A DNA stretch of 64,000 nt from Geomonas oryzae (GCF_004117875.1 NZ_RAHW01000001.1:682001-746000), one strand, 5' to 3'. Shown: positions 40,550 to 49,606, numbered from the stretch's first letter. Numbers and translations: made by a program. The notes: generated from the sequence alone by a model not told the origin.

Positions 40550-41557
40550 TTAGTCCTGCTTGGCGTTTATGGTCTCCAGGATCTCGGCGATGTCGATGCC
40601 GACGGGGCAGGCGCGGATGCAGCGGCCGCAGCCGGTGCAAAGGGTCTTGCCGAACTTGTCGTCGTAGTACTTGAACTTGTGCATGATGCGGTTTCTGTAG
40701 CGCTTGTTCTGCACGTCGCGCGGGTTGTGCCCCGAGGCGTGGTTGGTGAACTTCGCGAAGCCGCAGGCGTCCCAGTGCTTGCGCCGCACGCCGTCGTCGG
40801 TGCTCCCCTCGTCGTTGATGTCGAAACAGTGGCAGGCCGGACAGATGAAGGCGCAGGCGCCGCACCCGACACAGATGTCCGCGATTCTCTCCCAGAGCGG
40901 GTCCTCGAAGTGCTCTTCGAGCCACTTCTTGATCTTGACGAGATCGAGCTTCTGGACTGCCTGATCCACGAACGGCACGGGCTCGGCCCCGGCCCCTTCC
41001 GCGAAAAGGTTCTTGTGCGCGGCGACCAGGGCCTGTCCCTTCTCGGTCACGGCGTTGCATGCGTAGGAGCCGTCCTTGAGCGGGGTCAGGAAAAGATCGC
41101 TGCCGTTCTCGGCGTCCGGAGAGAGGCCTACCGCGCGGCAGAAGCAGGCGTCGTCACCCTTGGTGCAGGCGATCCCGACTATGGTGCTCTTGCGGCGGCG
41201 CTCCAGGTAGAACTCGTCCTTGTAGTCCCAGGACATGACGGCATCCAGGATGGAGGGGGAGCCGGCATCGCAGGGGGGCGCGCCGATCAGCACCGTTTCC
41301 GGGAATTTGGAACGGTCCACGTCGGTCACCTTCATGGCGCCGCCTTCCCGCTTGTAGGAGAGGATGTCCTCGCAGACGGGGAAGAACAGCTCCTTGGAGG
41401 AGCGGCGCGGCAGCGCGTCGAGGGTCAGCTCGGTCCCCGCCGTGAGCGGTTCGTAGAGGACGACCGATCCCGACAGCTTCGGCCCGACGACGAGTTTGGC
41501 CTCCTTGACCAGGAGGTCGATCAGATTGCGAAGGTTCTGTTCCGTAATGATCTGCAT
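40550..41557 (-). CDS. FloxB-like 4Fe-4S dicluster protein (hydrogenase beta-like)
   Basis: 335 residues from the ATG at 41557, where MQIITEQNLRNLIDLLVKEA begins; earlier codons belong to a REP element. The N-terminal 220 residues resemble the beta subunit of sulfhydrogenases (LPRRSSKELFFPVCEDI, IGAPPCDAGSPSILD). Two ferredoxin-like clusters follow: CVGCGACAFICPACHC and CTGCGRCIRACPVGID. It should pass electrons between the FAD/NAD subunit and the Hdr-linking subunits. Assignment to FloxB is from operon context and cluster content. Confidence 0.85.
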   Translation of the reverse strand: MQIITEQNLRNLIDLLVKEAKLVVGPKLSGSVVLYEPLTAGTELTLDALPRRSSKELFFPVCEDILSYKREGGAMKVTDVDRSKFPETVLIGAPPCDAGSPSILDAVMSWDYKDEFYLERRRKSTIVGIACTKGDDACFCRAVGLSPDAENGSDLFLTPLKDGSYACNAVTEKGQALVAAHKNLFAEGAGAEPVPFVDQAVQKLDLVKIKKWLEEHFEDPLWERIADICVGCGACAFICPACHCFDINDEGSTDDGVRRKHWDACGFAKFTNHASGHNPRDVQNKRYRNRIMHKFKYYDDKFGKTLCTGCGRCIRACPVGIDIAEILETINAKQD

Positions 41558-41582
41558 AGGGTTCTCTTTGCTTGCGCCGGTT

Positions 41583-41742
41583 CCCCCTCTCCCTCCGGGA
41601 GAGGGGCAGGGGTGAGGGCGCTGCCGGCTTATGTAATGGTGCGGTGGGCGGAGCGATAGCGATGCATAATCAAGCTGCTGCAATCATTTCTGCCAGTTGC
41701 CGTCGCCCTCACCCCGGCCCTCTCCCGGTGGGCGAGGGGGAT
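41583..41742. repeat. REP/BIME-like inverted pair
   Basis: CCCCTCTCCCTCCGGGAGAG...GGGTGAGGGC (41583-41620) and GCCCTCACCCCGGCCCTCTC... (41703-41742), between two flox-like genes. Confidence 0.8.
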
Positions 41743-41771
41743 GTCTGGGGGCGTTGGAAAGGGCAGGCTAG

Positions 41772-42716
41772 CTACTTGATGAACGACTGGTCGTCGTCCT
41801 CCTTGTACTGGTTGAGCGGCCCCTTTTCCACCGGGGCGAGACCCGCCTCGAAGTCATAGAGCTCCTTCAGTTCCTTTGCCATGCGGCGGTTCAACAGGTT
41901 CAACGGGATGTCCATCGGGCAGACGCGCTCGCATTCGGCGCAGCCGCCGCAACGTCCGGCGAGATGCATGGCGCGCACGAGGTGCCAAGCCATGTTGCCG
42001 GCGGGACGCGGCGAACTCTCCACCGCCTGCGGCCGATTCTTGTCGCACAGGCACTGTTCACAGTAGCAGAAGGGGCAGACCTGGCGGCAAGCCATGCAGC
42101 GGATGCAGCGCGAGAAATGTTCCTTCCAGAAAGCCCAGCGCTCCGCCTGCGGCATCGCCTCGATGCGGGCCATCTCCTCCGCCTCTTCCGGGGTCAGGTC
42201 GGCAAGCTCGGCATGGGTTCCGGCGGCGACGTCGGCCCCCTCCGGCATGTGCACGGTGCACTCACGGCACTTGCGGGCGATGTTGGCCTCGGTCAAGGTC
42301 CCGGTCCGCTCGACGCCGAAACCGTACACGCCTGGGCAGACCACGCCGATGATGAAGAGGTCCTCTCGCTGGAGCTGCGATTCCGTCATCAGGCCGGCTA
42401 GGGCGCGCATGTCGCAACCCTTGGCGACGATGCCGACCTTGCCCTGCTTCAGCACGCCCTTCTTCGCCTTGGTGAGGTAGACCGAGAGGTTGTTGACGCA
42501 GGCGGGCGAGAAGATGAGTTTTTCCGCTTCTTCCACCGAGGTCACCAACGCCGGGGTGGCGGTTCCTTTGCGGCGGCCGGGGAGGTAGCCGACCACGCCG
42601 ACCACCGTCTCCTCTTTAAGGATCTTCACCGCTTCCTTGCGGATCGCCTCGGTGACCGCCTCGTAGTAGGCCGGTTCGATGCTGGTCAGATGGTTCTTGT
42701 TTGCTCTAGCGTTCAT
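41772..42716 (-). CDS. FloxC-like iron-sulfur protein (F420-hydrogenase beta-like)
   Basis: 314 residues. The N-terminal half (about 1-190) resembles the FrhB/FdhB flavin-binding family (VGIVAKGCDMRALAGL, IIGVVCPGVYG). The C-terminal half carries cysteine-rich clusters: CIRCMACRQVCPFCYCEQCLC and CGGCAECERVCPMDIP. Fits the iron-sulfur FloxC component that connects NADH oxidation with MvhD and HdrA. It is located directly downstream of mvhD, 70 bp away. Confidence 0.84.
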   Translation of the reverse strand: MNARANKNHLTSIEPAYYEAVTEAIRKEAVKILKEETVVGVVGYLPGRRKGTATPALVTSVEEAEKLIFSPACVNNLSVYLTKAKKGVLKQGKVGIVAKGCDMRALAGLMTESQLQREDLFIIGVVCPGVYGFGVERTGTLTEANIARKCRECTVHMPEGADVAAGTHAELADLTPEEAEEMARIEAMPQAERWAFWKEHFSRCIRCMACRQVCPFCYCEQCLCDKNRPQAVESSPRPAGNMAWHLVRAMHLAGRCGGCAECERVCPMDIPLNLLNRRMAKELKELYDFEAGLAPVEKGPLNQYKEDDDQSFIK

Positions 42717-42786
42717 GTCGTTGTCCGTTGGCGCCGTGGTGATTGCCGCAGCGCTGGTTTATCGGGGGGAGCTTCATCTAACATTC

Positions 42787-43302
42787 CTACCCTATGCTGT
42801 CATACGCCTCTTTCAGCTCCGGCGAGTTGAGGACCGCTGACTTGCCACCCGCAGCTCCGGCGAAGGTGGACCACAACTCCTCGTGCTCGAGCTCCTTGAA
42901 CTCCGGCATCGGCCCCATGGTGCGGACCCGCTCGGTCAGCTCGGTCACCACCTCGACCCACTTACCCCCCTCCGCGGCGGAGACCCAGGAGAACTGGAGC
43001 CGGTTCAGGTCGACACCCACGAAGTCGAGCAGGGCGCGGAAGGCGGCGAAGCGGCGCCGGGCGTGGAAGTTGCCGGCCATGTAGTGGCAGTCGCCCGGGT
43101 GGCAGCCGGAAACGAGCACCCCGTCCGCCCCCTTCTGGAAGGCGCGCAGGATGAAGACCGGGTCGATCCTCCCGGTGCAGGGGAACTTGAGCACCCTGAC
43201 GTTGGGCGGGTACTGCATCCGGCTCGTGCCGGCAAGGTCCGCCCCCGCGTAGGTGCACCAGGTGCAGACAAAGGCGACTATCTTCGGTTCAAAATCGGGC
43301 AT
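42787..43302 (-). CDS. mvhD: MvhD-like hydrogenase iron-sulfur subunit (FloxD)
   Basis: 171 residues. Conserved start VAFVCTWCTYAGADLAGTSR, then FPCTGRIDPVFILRAFQKGADGVLVSGCHPGDCHY, the [2Fe-2S]-binding core of MvhD. In methanogens MvhD links hydrogenase to HdrA; in bacterial Flox-Hdr systems the homologue links the NADH-oxidising module to HdrA. All positions where some homologues use selenocysteine are ordinary Cys codons here. It is 179 bp from hdrA, with an inverted repeat in the gap. Confidence 0.93.
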   Translation of the reverse strand: MPDFEPKIVAFVCTWCTYAGADLAGTSRMQYPPNVRVLKFPCTGRIDPVFILRAFQKGADGVLVSGCHPGDCHYMAGNFHARRRFAAFRALLDFVGVDLNRLQFSWVSAAEGGKWVEVVTELTERVRTMGPMPEFKELEHEELWSTFAGAAGGKSAVLNSPELKEAYDSIG

Positions 43303-43312
43303 GGAAACCTCA

Positions 43313-43475
43313 GAGGCCGTTCAACGTTCGGCGTTCGACGTTCGATAACGTGCTCGCCCTGGCGGAACGGAAATTAGACTGACTTGCTTCATTACTGTTG
43401 ATCGACTTGTCACCGCAAAGAAGCCATTCACCTGAAGGCTTGCTGAACGTCGAACGTTGAACGCTGAACGGCCTC
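43313..43475. repeat. Inverted repeat with GTTCGACGTTC short-period arms between hdrA and mvhD
   Basis: Left arm 43313-43344 and right arm 43445-43475 are near-perfect reverse complements of about 31 bases, each built from 8-9-bp units like CGTTCGACG. The enclosed 100 bp shows no gene. Confidence 0.85.
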
Positions 43476-43481
43476 TGGTCG

Positions 43482-45479
43482 TTACAGCGATTCGATCATC
43501 GCCATGATCTGCTCGTCCGTGTAGCCGTCGAGCTCGATGGACTTGGAGGGGCAGGTGGCCTGGCAGGTGCCGCAGCCGCCGCACACGCCGGGATTCACGT
43601 ACGCTACCTTCTTCACCAGATTCCCCTGGCGGTCCCTGATCTCCTTCTCCTCGATCGCTCCGTAGGCACAAACCTTCTTGCAGGCGAAACAGCCGACGCA
43701 GTACTTCTCGTTCACCTTGGCGACCACCGGGTCGCGCTCCAGCTGGTCCTTCGCGAACAGGGTCATCACCTTCGCCGCGGCCGCGGATGCCTGGGAGACG
43801 GTGTCGGGGATGTCCTTCGGCCCCTGGCACGCACCGGCCAAGTAGATCCCGGCGGTGGCGCACTCGACCGGCTTCAGCTTCGCGTGGGCCTCGGAGTAGA
43901 AGTTGTACTTGTCGTAGGAGATGCCGAGCTTCTGGGCCAGGAGATCCGCGCCGTCCTGGGCCTGCACCGCGGTGGCTAGCACGACGAGATCCGCCTCGAT
44001 CTCCACCTGGACGCCGACCTGGATGTCGCTCCCCATCACGACGATCTTGTCTCCCTTTTGATACATGCGGGAGACCATCCCCCTGATGTAGACCGCTTCC
44101 TCTTCCTCGACGGCGCGGCGCCAGAACTCGTCGTAACCCTTGCCCGGGGTACGCGCGTCCATGAAGAAGACGTAGGCCTGCCCGTCGTGCACCTTGTGGT
44201 GGTAGAGCATGGTGTGCTTGGCGGTGTACATGCAGCAGACCTTGGAACAGTAGGAGATCCCTTTTTCCCTGGCGCGCGAGCCGACGCACTGGATGAAGAC
44301 CACCTGCTTCGGTTCCTTGCCGTCGGAGGGGCGCAGGATCTTCCCGCCGGTCGGGCCGGAGGCGGAGGCGAGCCTCTCGAAGGTAAGGCCGTCGATGACG
44401 TCGGGAATGGTGCCGTAGCCGAACTCGCCGTAACCCTGGATCGGGCTGTCGTCGGGCTTCCTGTCGATGGTGTAGAGCTTGAAACCGGTGGCGACCACGA
44501 TGGCCCCCACGTCCTCGACGGTGAAGCTGTCCTGCTGCTCGTAATCGACCGCGCCGGGACCGCACACCTTGGCACAGACGCCGCACTTGCCGCTTTGGAA
44601 CATGGTGCAGTTCTCCCGGTCGATGACCGGCGTGTTGGGTACCGCCTGCGGGAAGGGAACGTAGATGGCGGGGCGCATGCCGTGCCCCTGGTCGAACTCG
44701 TTGGGGATCTTCTTCTTCGGGCACTTGGTCATGCAGACGCCGCAGCCGGTGCACTTGGACTGGTCCACGGAGCGCGCCTTGTGCTTCACCGTGACCTGGA
44801 AGTTGCCGATGTAGCCGTCGACCTTTTCTATCTCGGCGTAGGTGTAGAGGGTTATGTTCGGGTGGTTCGCCACGTCGACCATCTTGGGCGTCATGATGCA
44901 CTGGGAACAGTCGAGCGTCGGGAAGGTCTCGGAGAGCTGGGCCATGTGCCCGCCGATGGAGGGATCGCGCTCGACCAGCACCACGCGGTGCCCGGCGTCG
45001 GCGATGTCGAGCGCCGCCTGGATCCCGGCGATGCCGCCGCCGATGACGAGCGCCCGCTTGGTGACCGGGACGGTGATCGGGGCGAGGGATTTACCCTTGC
45101 GCACCCGCTCCACCATGAGCTTCACGATGTCGGTCGCCTTCTCGGTCGCCTTCTCCCGGTCCTCGTGGACCCAGGAACAGTGCTCGCGGATGTTCGCCAT
45201 CTCGCACAGGTACGGGTTGAGCCCGGCGGACTCGGTCGCCTTCCGGAAGGTCTTCTCGTGCATGCGCGGGCTGCAGGCCGCGACGAGCACGCCGTCCAGC
45301 TTGTGCTCGGCGACCGCCTTCTTCAGAAGGCTCTGTCCCGGGTCCGAGCACATGTACTTGTAATCGCAGGAGAACGCCACACCCGGGATTTCTCCCGCGG
45401 CCTTGGCGACCCGCTCCACATCCACGGTGCGGGAGATGTTCTCGCCGCAGTGGCAAACAAAAACGCCGATTCTGGACAT
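43482..45479 (-). CDS. hdrA: Heterodisulfide reductase subunit A (flavin-bifurcating subunit)
   Basis: 665 residues. An N-terminal region with GVFVCHCGENI precedes the FAD motif VIGGGIAGIQAALDIA (145-160), the conserved Cys-containing segment FPTLDCSQC, a ferredoxin-type cluster SKCTGCGVCMTKCPKK (about 241-256), a later GIYLAGACQGPKDIPD, and C-terminal clusters CVGCFACKKVCAYGA and CGGCGTCQATCPSKSI. HdrA carries the FAD at which electrons are bifurcated between HdrBC and ferredoxin. Position between hdrB and mvhD matches Flox-Hdr operons. Confidence 0.96.
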   Translation of the reverse strand: MSRIGVFVCHCGENISRTVDVERVAKAAGEIPGVAFSCDYKYMCSDPGQSLLKKAVAEHKLDGVLVAACSPRMHEKTFRKATESAGLNPYLCEMANIREHCSWVHEDREKATEKATDIVKLMVERVRKGKSLAPITVPVTKRALVIGGGIAGIQAALDIADAGHRVVLVERDPSIGGHMAQLSETFPTLDCSQCIMTPKMVDVANHPNITLYTYAEIEKVDGYIGNFQVTVKHKARSVDQSKCTGCGVCMTKCPKKKIPNEFDQGHGMRPAIYVPFPQAVPNTPVIDRENCTMFQSGKCGVCAKVCGPGAVDYEQQDSFTVEDVGAIVVATGFKLYTIDRKPDDSPIQGYGEFGYGTIPDVIDGLTFERLASASGPTGGKILRPSDGKEPKQVVFIQCVGSRAREKGISYCSKVCCMYTAKHTMLYHHKVHDGQAYVFFMDARTPGKGYDEFWRRAVEEEEAVYIRGMVSRMYQKGDKIVVMGSDIQVGVQVEIEADLVVLATAVQAQDGADLLAQKLGISYDKYNFYSEAHAKLKPVECATAGIYLAGACQGPKDIPDTVSQASAAAAKVMTLFAKDQLERDPVVAKVNEKYCVGCFACKKVCAYGAIEEKEIRDRQGNLVKKVAYVNPGVCGGCGTCQATCPSKSIELDGYTDEQIMAMIESL

Positions 45480-45510
45480 AAGCTCCTCAATCCATTGCTG
45501 CCGCCGGGGG

Positions 45511-46467
45511 CTAGAGCAGCTGTTTATCTCTCAACAGCGGTTTCGGGTCGATGATGACGCTCTCGAAACCGAGGCTTTGCGAGGCGACGCCCATGGCGAG
45601 GGCCGCAAGCTGGGTGATGTAGAAGATGGGGAGGTCGCGCCGGTCCTCGCTGGTGTTGGCAATGGGCAGGTCGGAGCCGAAGATGCTGCCGAACAGCGTC
45701 GAGTCGGGAGCGCCGAAGGCCTCCTTGATCTCCTTCTGGCGGATGTCGAGGTTGCCGTGGCACAGGGGGCAGGCGACCATGATGCAGTCCGCCCCGGCGA
45801 GGCGCGCCGATTCCAGTATGGCGTTGGAGAGCTTCAGCACGACGCCCGGACGGGAGAGGGTGAAGTTGGCGCCGCAGCACTCCATCCTGTGCGACCATTT
45901 GACCGGCTCGGCGCCGAGCGCGCGCAGGATGTCCTCCATGATGCTCGGGTCCTCGCAGTCGTCGAGTTCCGGTACCTCGGGGGGGCGGGTGAGGAGGCAA
46001 CCGTAGTAGGCCGCGACCTTGAGCCCCATGAGCGGCTTCTTCACGCTCTCCTCGAGCTTCGCGAGGCCATACTCGCGGGCGAGGATCTCGAGGATGTGCT
46101 TCACCGGCTTGTTGAGCGACGCGGGGCCGTCGATGGCGTATTCGACCTGCTTTCTCTTGGTAGCGTCCTCTTTCAGGTGGTGTTGCGTGGTCTTCAGGCG
46201 CGAAAAGCAGGCGGCGCAGGCGACCGCCAGGTCACCCTCGACCTGGTCGGCGAGGGAGAGGTTCTTCGCGCAAAGCGAAAGGGACAGGAGCTCGTCCACG
46301 TTGTGGGCCGGGGTCGCGCCGCAGCAGAACCAGTCCGGCACTTCTTTGAGCCCGACGTTGAGCGCCTTGAAAAGGGCACGGGTGGAGATGTCGTACTCGC
46401 GGCCGGAGGCGTGCAGCGAACAGCCGGGATAGTAGGAATAACTGAGTTTTTTCTTGCCGGGCGTCAC
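45511..46467 (-). CDS. hdrB: Heterodisulfide reductase subunit B
   Basis: 318 residues. Two CCG-type domains that bind the non-cubane [4Fe-4S] sites where the disulfide substrate is reduced: the first begins YYPGCSLHASGREYD and continues to DWFCCGATPAHN; the second contains YGCLL...RMECCGANFTLSRPG and MVACPLCHGNLD. GTG start overlapping the hdrC stop by four bases. Bacteria lack the CoM-CoB heterodisulfide, so the natural disulfide or thiol partner (perhaps DsrC-like) is an open point. Confidence 0.95.
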   Translation of the reverse strand: MTPGKKKLSYSYYPGCSLHASGREYDISTRALFKALNVGLKEVPDWFCCGATPAHNVDELLSLSLCAKNLSLADQVEGDLAVACAACFSRLKTTQHHLKEDATKRKQVEYAIDGPASLNKPVKHILEILAREYGLAKLEESVKKPLMGLKVAAYYGCLLTRPPEVPELDDCEDPSIMEDILRALGAEPVKWSHRMECCGANFTLSRPGVVLKLSNAILESARLAGADCIMVACPLCHGNLDIRQKEIKEAFGAPDSTLFGSIFGSDLPIANTSEDRRDLPIFYITQLAALAMGVASQSLGFESVIIDPKPLLRDKQLL

Positions 46468-47048
46468 AGTGCCTCCCCCTTCTTGCGCATCTCCTCGATT
46501 CTCTTGAAGATCCCCTCGATCTCACCGATGTTGCGGTTCTTGGAATGGAACATCTTCAGCTTTCCCTTGGAGATGAGCTTCGGTCCGAGCATGAGGTCCT
46601 TCAGGAACTGGCCGCTCTTCATGTTGAAGATGGCGCCCAGGCGCAGTTCATACTGGCGGCCGTAGGTGCGGATGTTCTCGATGAAGAGCCGGTTGGCGAG
46701 CTGCACGTAGCTTTCCTTGGAGGGGCCGTCGGCGTCCCAGGAGAGTTTTCTGAGCGCGTCCATGATGGCGGCGAGGTCGACCTTGTTCGGACAGCGGGTG
46801 GTGCAGGTCTCGCAGGAGGCGCAGTACCAGATGGAGCGGCCGGCGAGGACGCGCTGCCCCTGGCCTAACTGCAGCAGGCGCACGATCCGGTTGGGCGGGT
46901 GCTCCATGAAGGTCGACATGGGACAGCCGGCGGAACACTTGCCGCACTGGAAGCAGCGCCGGACCGAGCTGCCGGAGAGCGCTTCCACCTTTTTAACGAA
47001 ACCGACGTTCATGGTCTCGTTGGAGAGGTGCATCAACTTGTTTTTCAC
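46464..47048 (-). CDS. hdrC: Heterodisulfide reductase subunit C
   Basis: 194 residues with two [4Fe-4S] motifs, CFQCGKCSAGCPMSTF (about 34-49) and CASCETCTTRCPNKVD (about 76-91). It relays electrons from HdrA to HdrB. The GTG start at 47048 is favoured by GAGG six bases upstream; an ATG five codons later is possible. First gene of the seven-gene operon hdrC-hdrB-hdrA-mvhD-floxC-floxB-floxA. A candidate promoter lies 58-87 bp upstream. Confidence 0.95.
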   Translation of the reverse strand: MKNKLMHLSNETMNVGFVKKVEALSGSSVRRCFQCGKCSAGCPMSTFMEHPPNRIVRLLQLGQGQRVLAGRSIWYCASCETCTTRCPNKVDLAAIMDALRKLSWDADGPSKESYVQLANRLFIENIRTYGRQYELRLGAIFNMKSGQFLKDLMLGPKLISKGKLKMFHSKNRNIGEIEGIFKRIEEMRKKGEAL

Positions 47049-47105
47049 TGCGGACCTCGTGACTGGTTAATGGCCAGCGACCATCTTGTTAATAAACAGT
47101 TCGAA

Positions 47106-47135
47106 ATCATACGCCCATGGAAAGGGAAAAGGCAA
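47106..47135 (-). promoter_or_regulatory. Predicted promoter of the hdr-flox operon
   Basis: On the minus strand: -35 TTGCCT (47130-47135), 18-bp spacer, -10 TATGAT (47106-47111), 58 bp before the hdrC start. Confidence 0.55.
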
Positions 47136-47172
47136 GCCCTTAAGGGACGGTTTTTCTGTTTTGCGAGAACAG

Positions 47173-47509
47173 TGTTTTAAAGTGAGCGATTATTTTGTCA
47201 TACAGGAAATTGGGGAGGACTATACGCCATTTTAAAACAAAAAAGCAAGCATTTGTTTGCTTCGGAAAGGTTTGAAAAACAATGATATTTATGAAAATGG
47301 CTGCAGAAACGACCTTTCTTTGGCTGAATTTCGGTCGCGAATTTGTACAAAAATGCGCCATTTTAAAACAACAAGGGTTGTGCGGGAATTTGACGTGGAA
47401 GTCACTGAAGTTCCGTTGAAATTGGTTAGAAGACGCCTATCCGGCGGCCGGCGTGGATGAGGCTGGCTTAAGAGGAGACTTCGGGCGTGTTTACAATTTT
47501 TTAAAACAA
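47173..47509. promoter_or_regulatory. Repeated TTTTAAAAC motifs in the hdrC/ABC-exporter divergent region
   Basis: The 16-mer CGCCATTTTAAAACAA occurs twice exactly (47225-47240 and 47356-47371). A third partial copy, TTTTAAAACAA, lies at 47499-47509, and an inverted variant GTTTTAAAG at 47174-47182. The 560-bp spacer 47049-47608 is clearly A+T-richer than its surroundings and contains no convincing gene. TTGACA at 47541-47546 may serve the exporter gene. An operator role is inferred. Confidence 0.6.
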
Positions 47510-47608
47510 TCAAACAGCGAGATTGGAATTCGCAAATACTTTGACAGAAAATGCCAAATGTAATAAGAGTACCGGGGCGTTATCCGTGCGAGGTGAACCA
47601 TCGGCGAG

Positions 47609-49339
47609 TTGAGAAGAGTATACCGCTACATGCGCGATTGCCGGGGGGCTTACCTGTTGGGAGCGCTCCTTCTGGTGGGGACCAACCTGTGCGGCCTCGC
47701 AATTCCCTGGCTCATGAAGCTCGCCATCGAGGCGCTGCAGGCCCCGGCGAAAGCGGGATATTCCCCGGCGCAGTTCGGCGGCATGATCGCGGCCGCCGCG
47801 GTGGGGCAGGGAGTGATCCGCGTATTCTCCCGCACGACGCTTCTGAACGCGGGGCGGCGCATCGAGTACCGGCTGCGCGAAGACCTCTACGCGAGGCTGC
47901 TTACCCTCGACCGTACCTATTTCTCGAACTGGCGCACCGGTGACATCCTCTCCCGCCTCTCCAACGACCTCACCAACGTCAGGATGCTCCTGGGCTTCGG
48001 CGTGCTGAGTTCGCTCAACACCGTCATCATCTACACCGCATCACTCATCCTGTTGACCCGCATCTCCCCTTTCCTCACCCTTTGCGCCGTCGGTCCGTTC
48101 CCGATCATGGTGCTCATCGTGAAGCGGCTCAGTTCCTCCATGTTCCGCACCTCGAAACTCATGCAGGAAGCGCTCGCGCGGCTCACCACCCGGGTCGAGG
48201 AGAACGTCTCCGCCGCCGCCGTGGTGCGTGCCTACAGCCGCGAGGACGGGGAGATCGCGAGCTTCGGGGCCGCGTGCGACAGCTACAGCGAGGCGAGCAT
48301 GGCCGTCGCCAAGATCAGGGGGCTCATGCTGCCGGTGATGGCGGCGACCGGCGCGCTCGGGACGCTGGTGGTGCTCTTCGTCGGCGGAAACCTGGTAATC
48401 AGCGGCGGCTTGACGCTCGGCGGTTTCGTTGCCTTCAACGGCTACCTCGCCATGCTGGTCTGGCCGACCATCATGTTCGGCTGGATCCTGAACCTGATGC
48501 AGAGGGGCGCGGCCTCCATGGGGCGCCTGGGAGAGATCCTGAACGCCCGCCCCGAGGTGGTCGAATCGGACGATCCGGTGGACCCCGGGCACATCGGGGG
48601 GCATATCGAGTACCGGGGGCTCTCCTTCTCCTACGGCGGCACCGACATGCTGCGCGGCATCGATCTGAAGATCAGGAAGGGGTCCCGCATCGGCATCGTG
48701 GGGGTGGTCGGTAGCGGCAAGTCGACCCTGGTGCGGCTCATCCCGCGGCTTTTCCCCGTTGCCGACGGGACGCTCTTCATCGACGGCATCGATGTGAACC
48801 GCCTTCCCCTGCAGGGCATCCGCTCCGCGGTCGGCTTCGTGCCGCAGGAGACCTTTCTCTTTTCCCGCACCATCGCCGACAACATAGGCTACGGCAAACC
48901 GGGTGCAACCCGCGAGGAGATCGAGCGCGCGGCGCGCATCGCGGGGCTTGCCGGGGACATCGCGCGTTTCCCTCAGGGGCTCGACACCCTGGTGGGGGAG
49001 CGGGGCGTAACGCTATCCGGCGGGCAGAAGCAGCGCGTTTCCATCGCCCGGGCGCTGATCAAGGAGCCGAGCATACTGATACTGGACGATCCACTCTCCG
49101 CCGTCGATGCCGATACCGAGGAGGAGATCCTCTCCGCCCTGTCCGGTTATTACGGAGAGCGGACCGTGCTCATCGTTTCGCATCGCCTCTCCCCACTGCG
49201 CGGCTGCGACGAGATCATCGTGCTGGAGCAGGGGAGCATAGTAGAGCAGGGGAGCCATGCGGAACTTCTGGAGCTCGGCGGCCGCTACGCCGCGATCCAC
49301 CGGGAAGAGCAGTTGAAGGCGGAGATAGAAAGGCTTTAA
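47609..49339 (+). CDS. ABC exporter half-transporter, degenerate-site subunit
   Basis: 576 residues. An N-terminal transmembrane domain with about six helices (1-310), including the family segment FSNWRTGDILSRLSNDL, is followed by a nucleotide-binding domain: Walker A GVVGSGKST (about 365), Q-loop FVPQETF, signature LSGGQKQR, Walker B ILILDDPLSAVD, H-loop VSHRLS. Asp replaces the catalytic Glu after Walker B, as in the non-hydrolysing subunit of heterodimeric exporters such as TM287. TTG start at 47609 (an ATG seven codons later is possible). It should pair with the product of 49641-51446. Confidence 0.9.
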   Translation: MRRVYRYMRDCRGAYLLGALLLVGTNLCGLAIPWLMKLAIEALQAPAKAGYSPAQFGGMIAAAAVGQGVIRVFSRTTLLNAGRRIEYRLREDLYARLLTLDRTYFSNWRTGDILSRLSNDLTNVRMLLGFGVLSSLNTVIIYTASLILLTRISPFLTLCAVGPFPIMVLIVKRLSSSMFRTSKLMQEALARLTTRVEENVSAAAVVRAYSREDGEIASFGAACDSYSEASMAVAKIRGLMLPVMAATGALGTLVVLFVGGNLVISGGLTLGGFVAFNGYLAMLVWPTIMFGWILNLMQRGAASMGRLGEILNARPEVVESDDPVDPGHIGGHIEYRGLSFSYGGTDMLRGIDLKIRKGSRIGIVGVVGSGKSTLVRLIPRLFPVADGTLFIDGIDVNRLPLQGIRSAVGFVPQETFLFSRTIADNIGYGKPGATREEIERAARIAGLAGDIARFPQGLDTLVGERGVTLSGGQKQRVSIARALIKEPSILILDDPLSAVDADTEEEILSALSGYYGERTVLIVSHRLSPLRGCDEIIVLEQGSIVEQGSHAELLELGGRYAAIHREEQLKAEIERL

Positions 49340-49366
49340 AGACAAAGGCTTTCAAGGCAAATTTCT

Positions 49367-49606
49367 TAACGCAAAGACGCAAAGACGCAAAGAAAAAAAA
49401 CATAATGCCCACATCCCCTCTCCCTCTGGGAGAGGGACAGGGTGAGGGCGTCGGCAGCGGCAACATCTCACTTTGGGGCAATGCCCTCACCCGCCCTCCG
49501 GGCACCCTCTCCCGGCGGGAGAGGGGACTAGCGGAAGCTGATCGCTGAATGGGATGGGGTCGTAAACCTTCAAAGATTCTCTTTGCGCCTTTGCGTCTTT
49601 GCGTTA
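49367..49606. repeat. ACGCAAAG short-period inverted repeat enclosing a REP/BIME pair
   Basis: Left arm 49367-49392 contains three ACGCAAAG units; right arm 49581-49606 is its near-perfect inverse (TTTGCGTCTTTGCGT). Between them, 49414-49528, lies a complete REP pair (CCCTCTCCCTCTGGGAGAGGG and CCCTCTCCCGGCGGGAGAGG). The nested element fills the spacer 49340-49640 between the two exporter genes. Confidence 0.85.

Noticed and set aside
47257-47460. 67-codon frame in the hdrC/exporter spacer
   Set aside because: No ribosome-binding site, crosses repeated operator-like motifs and AT-rich non-coding DNA.
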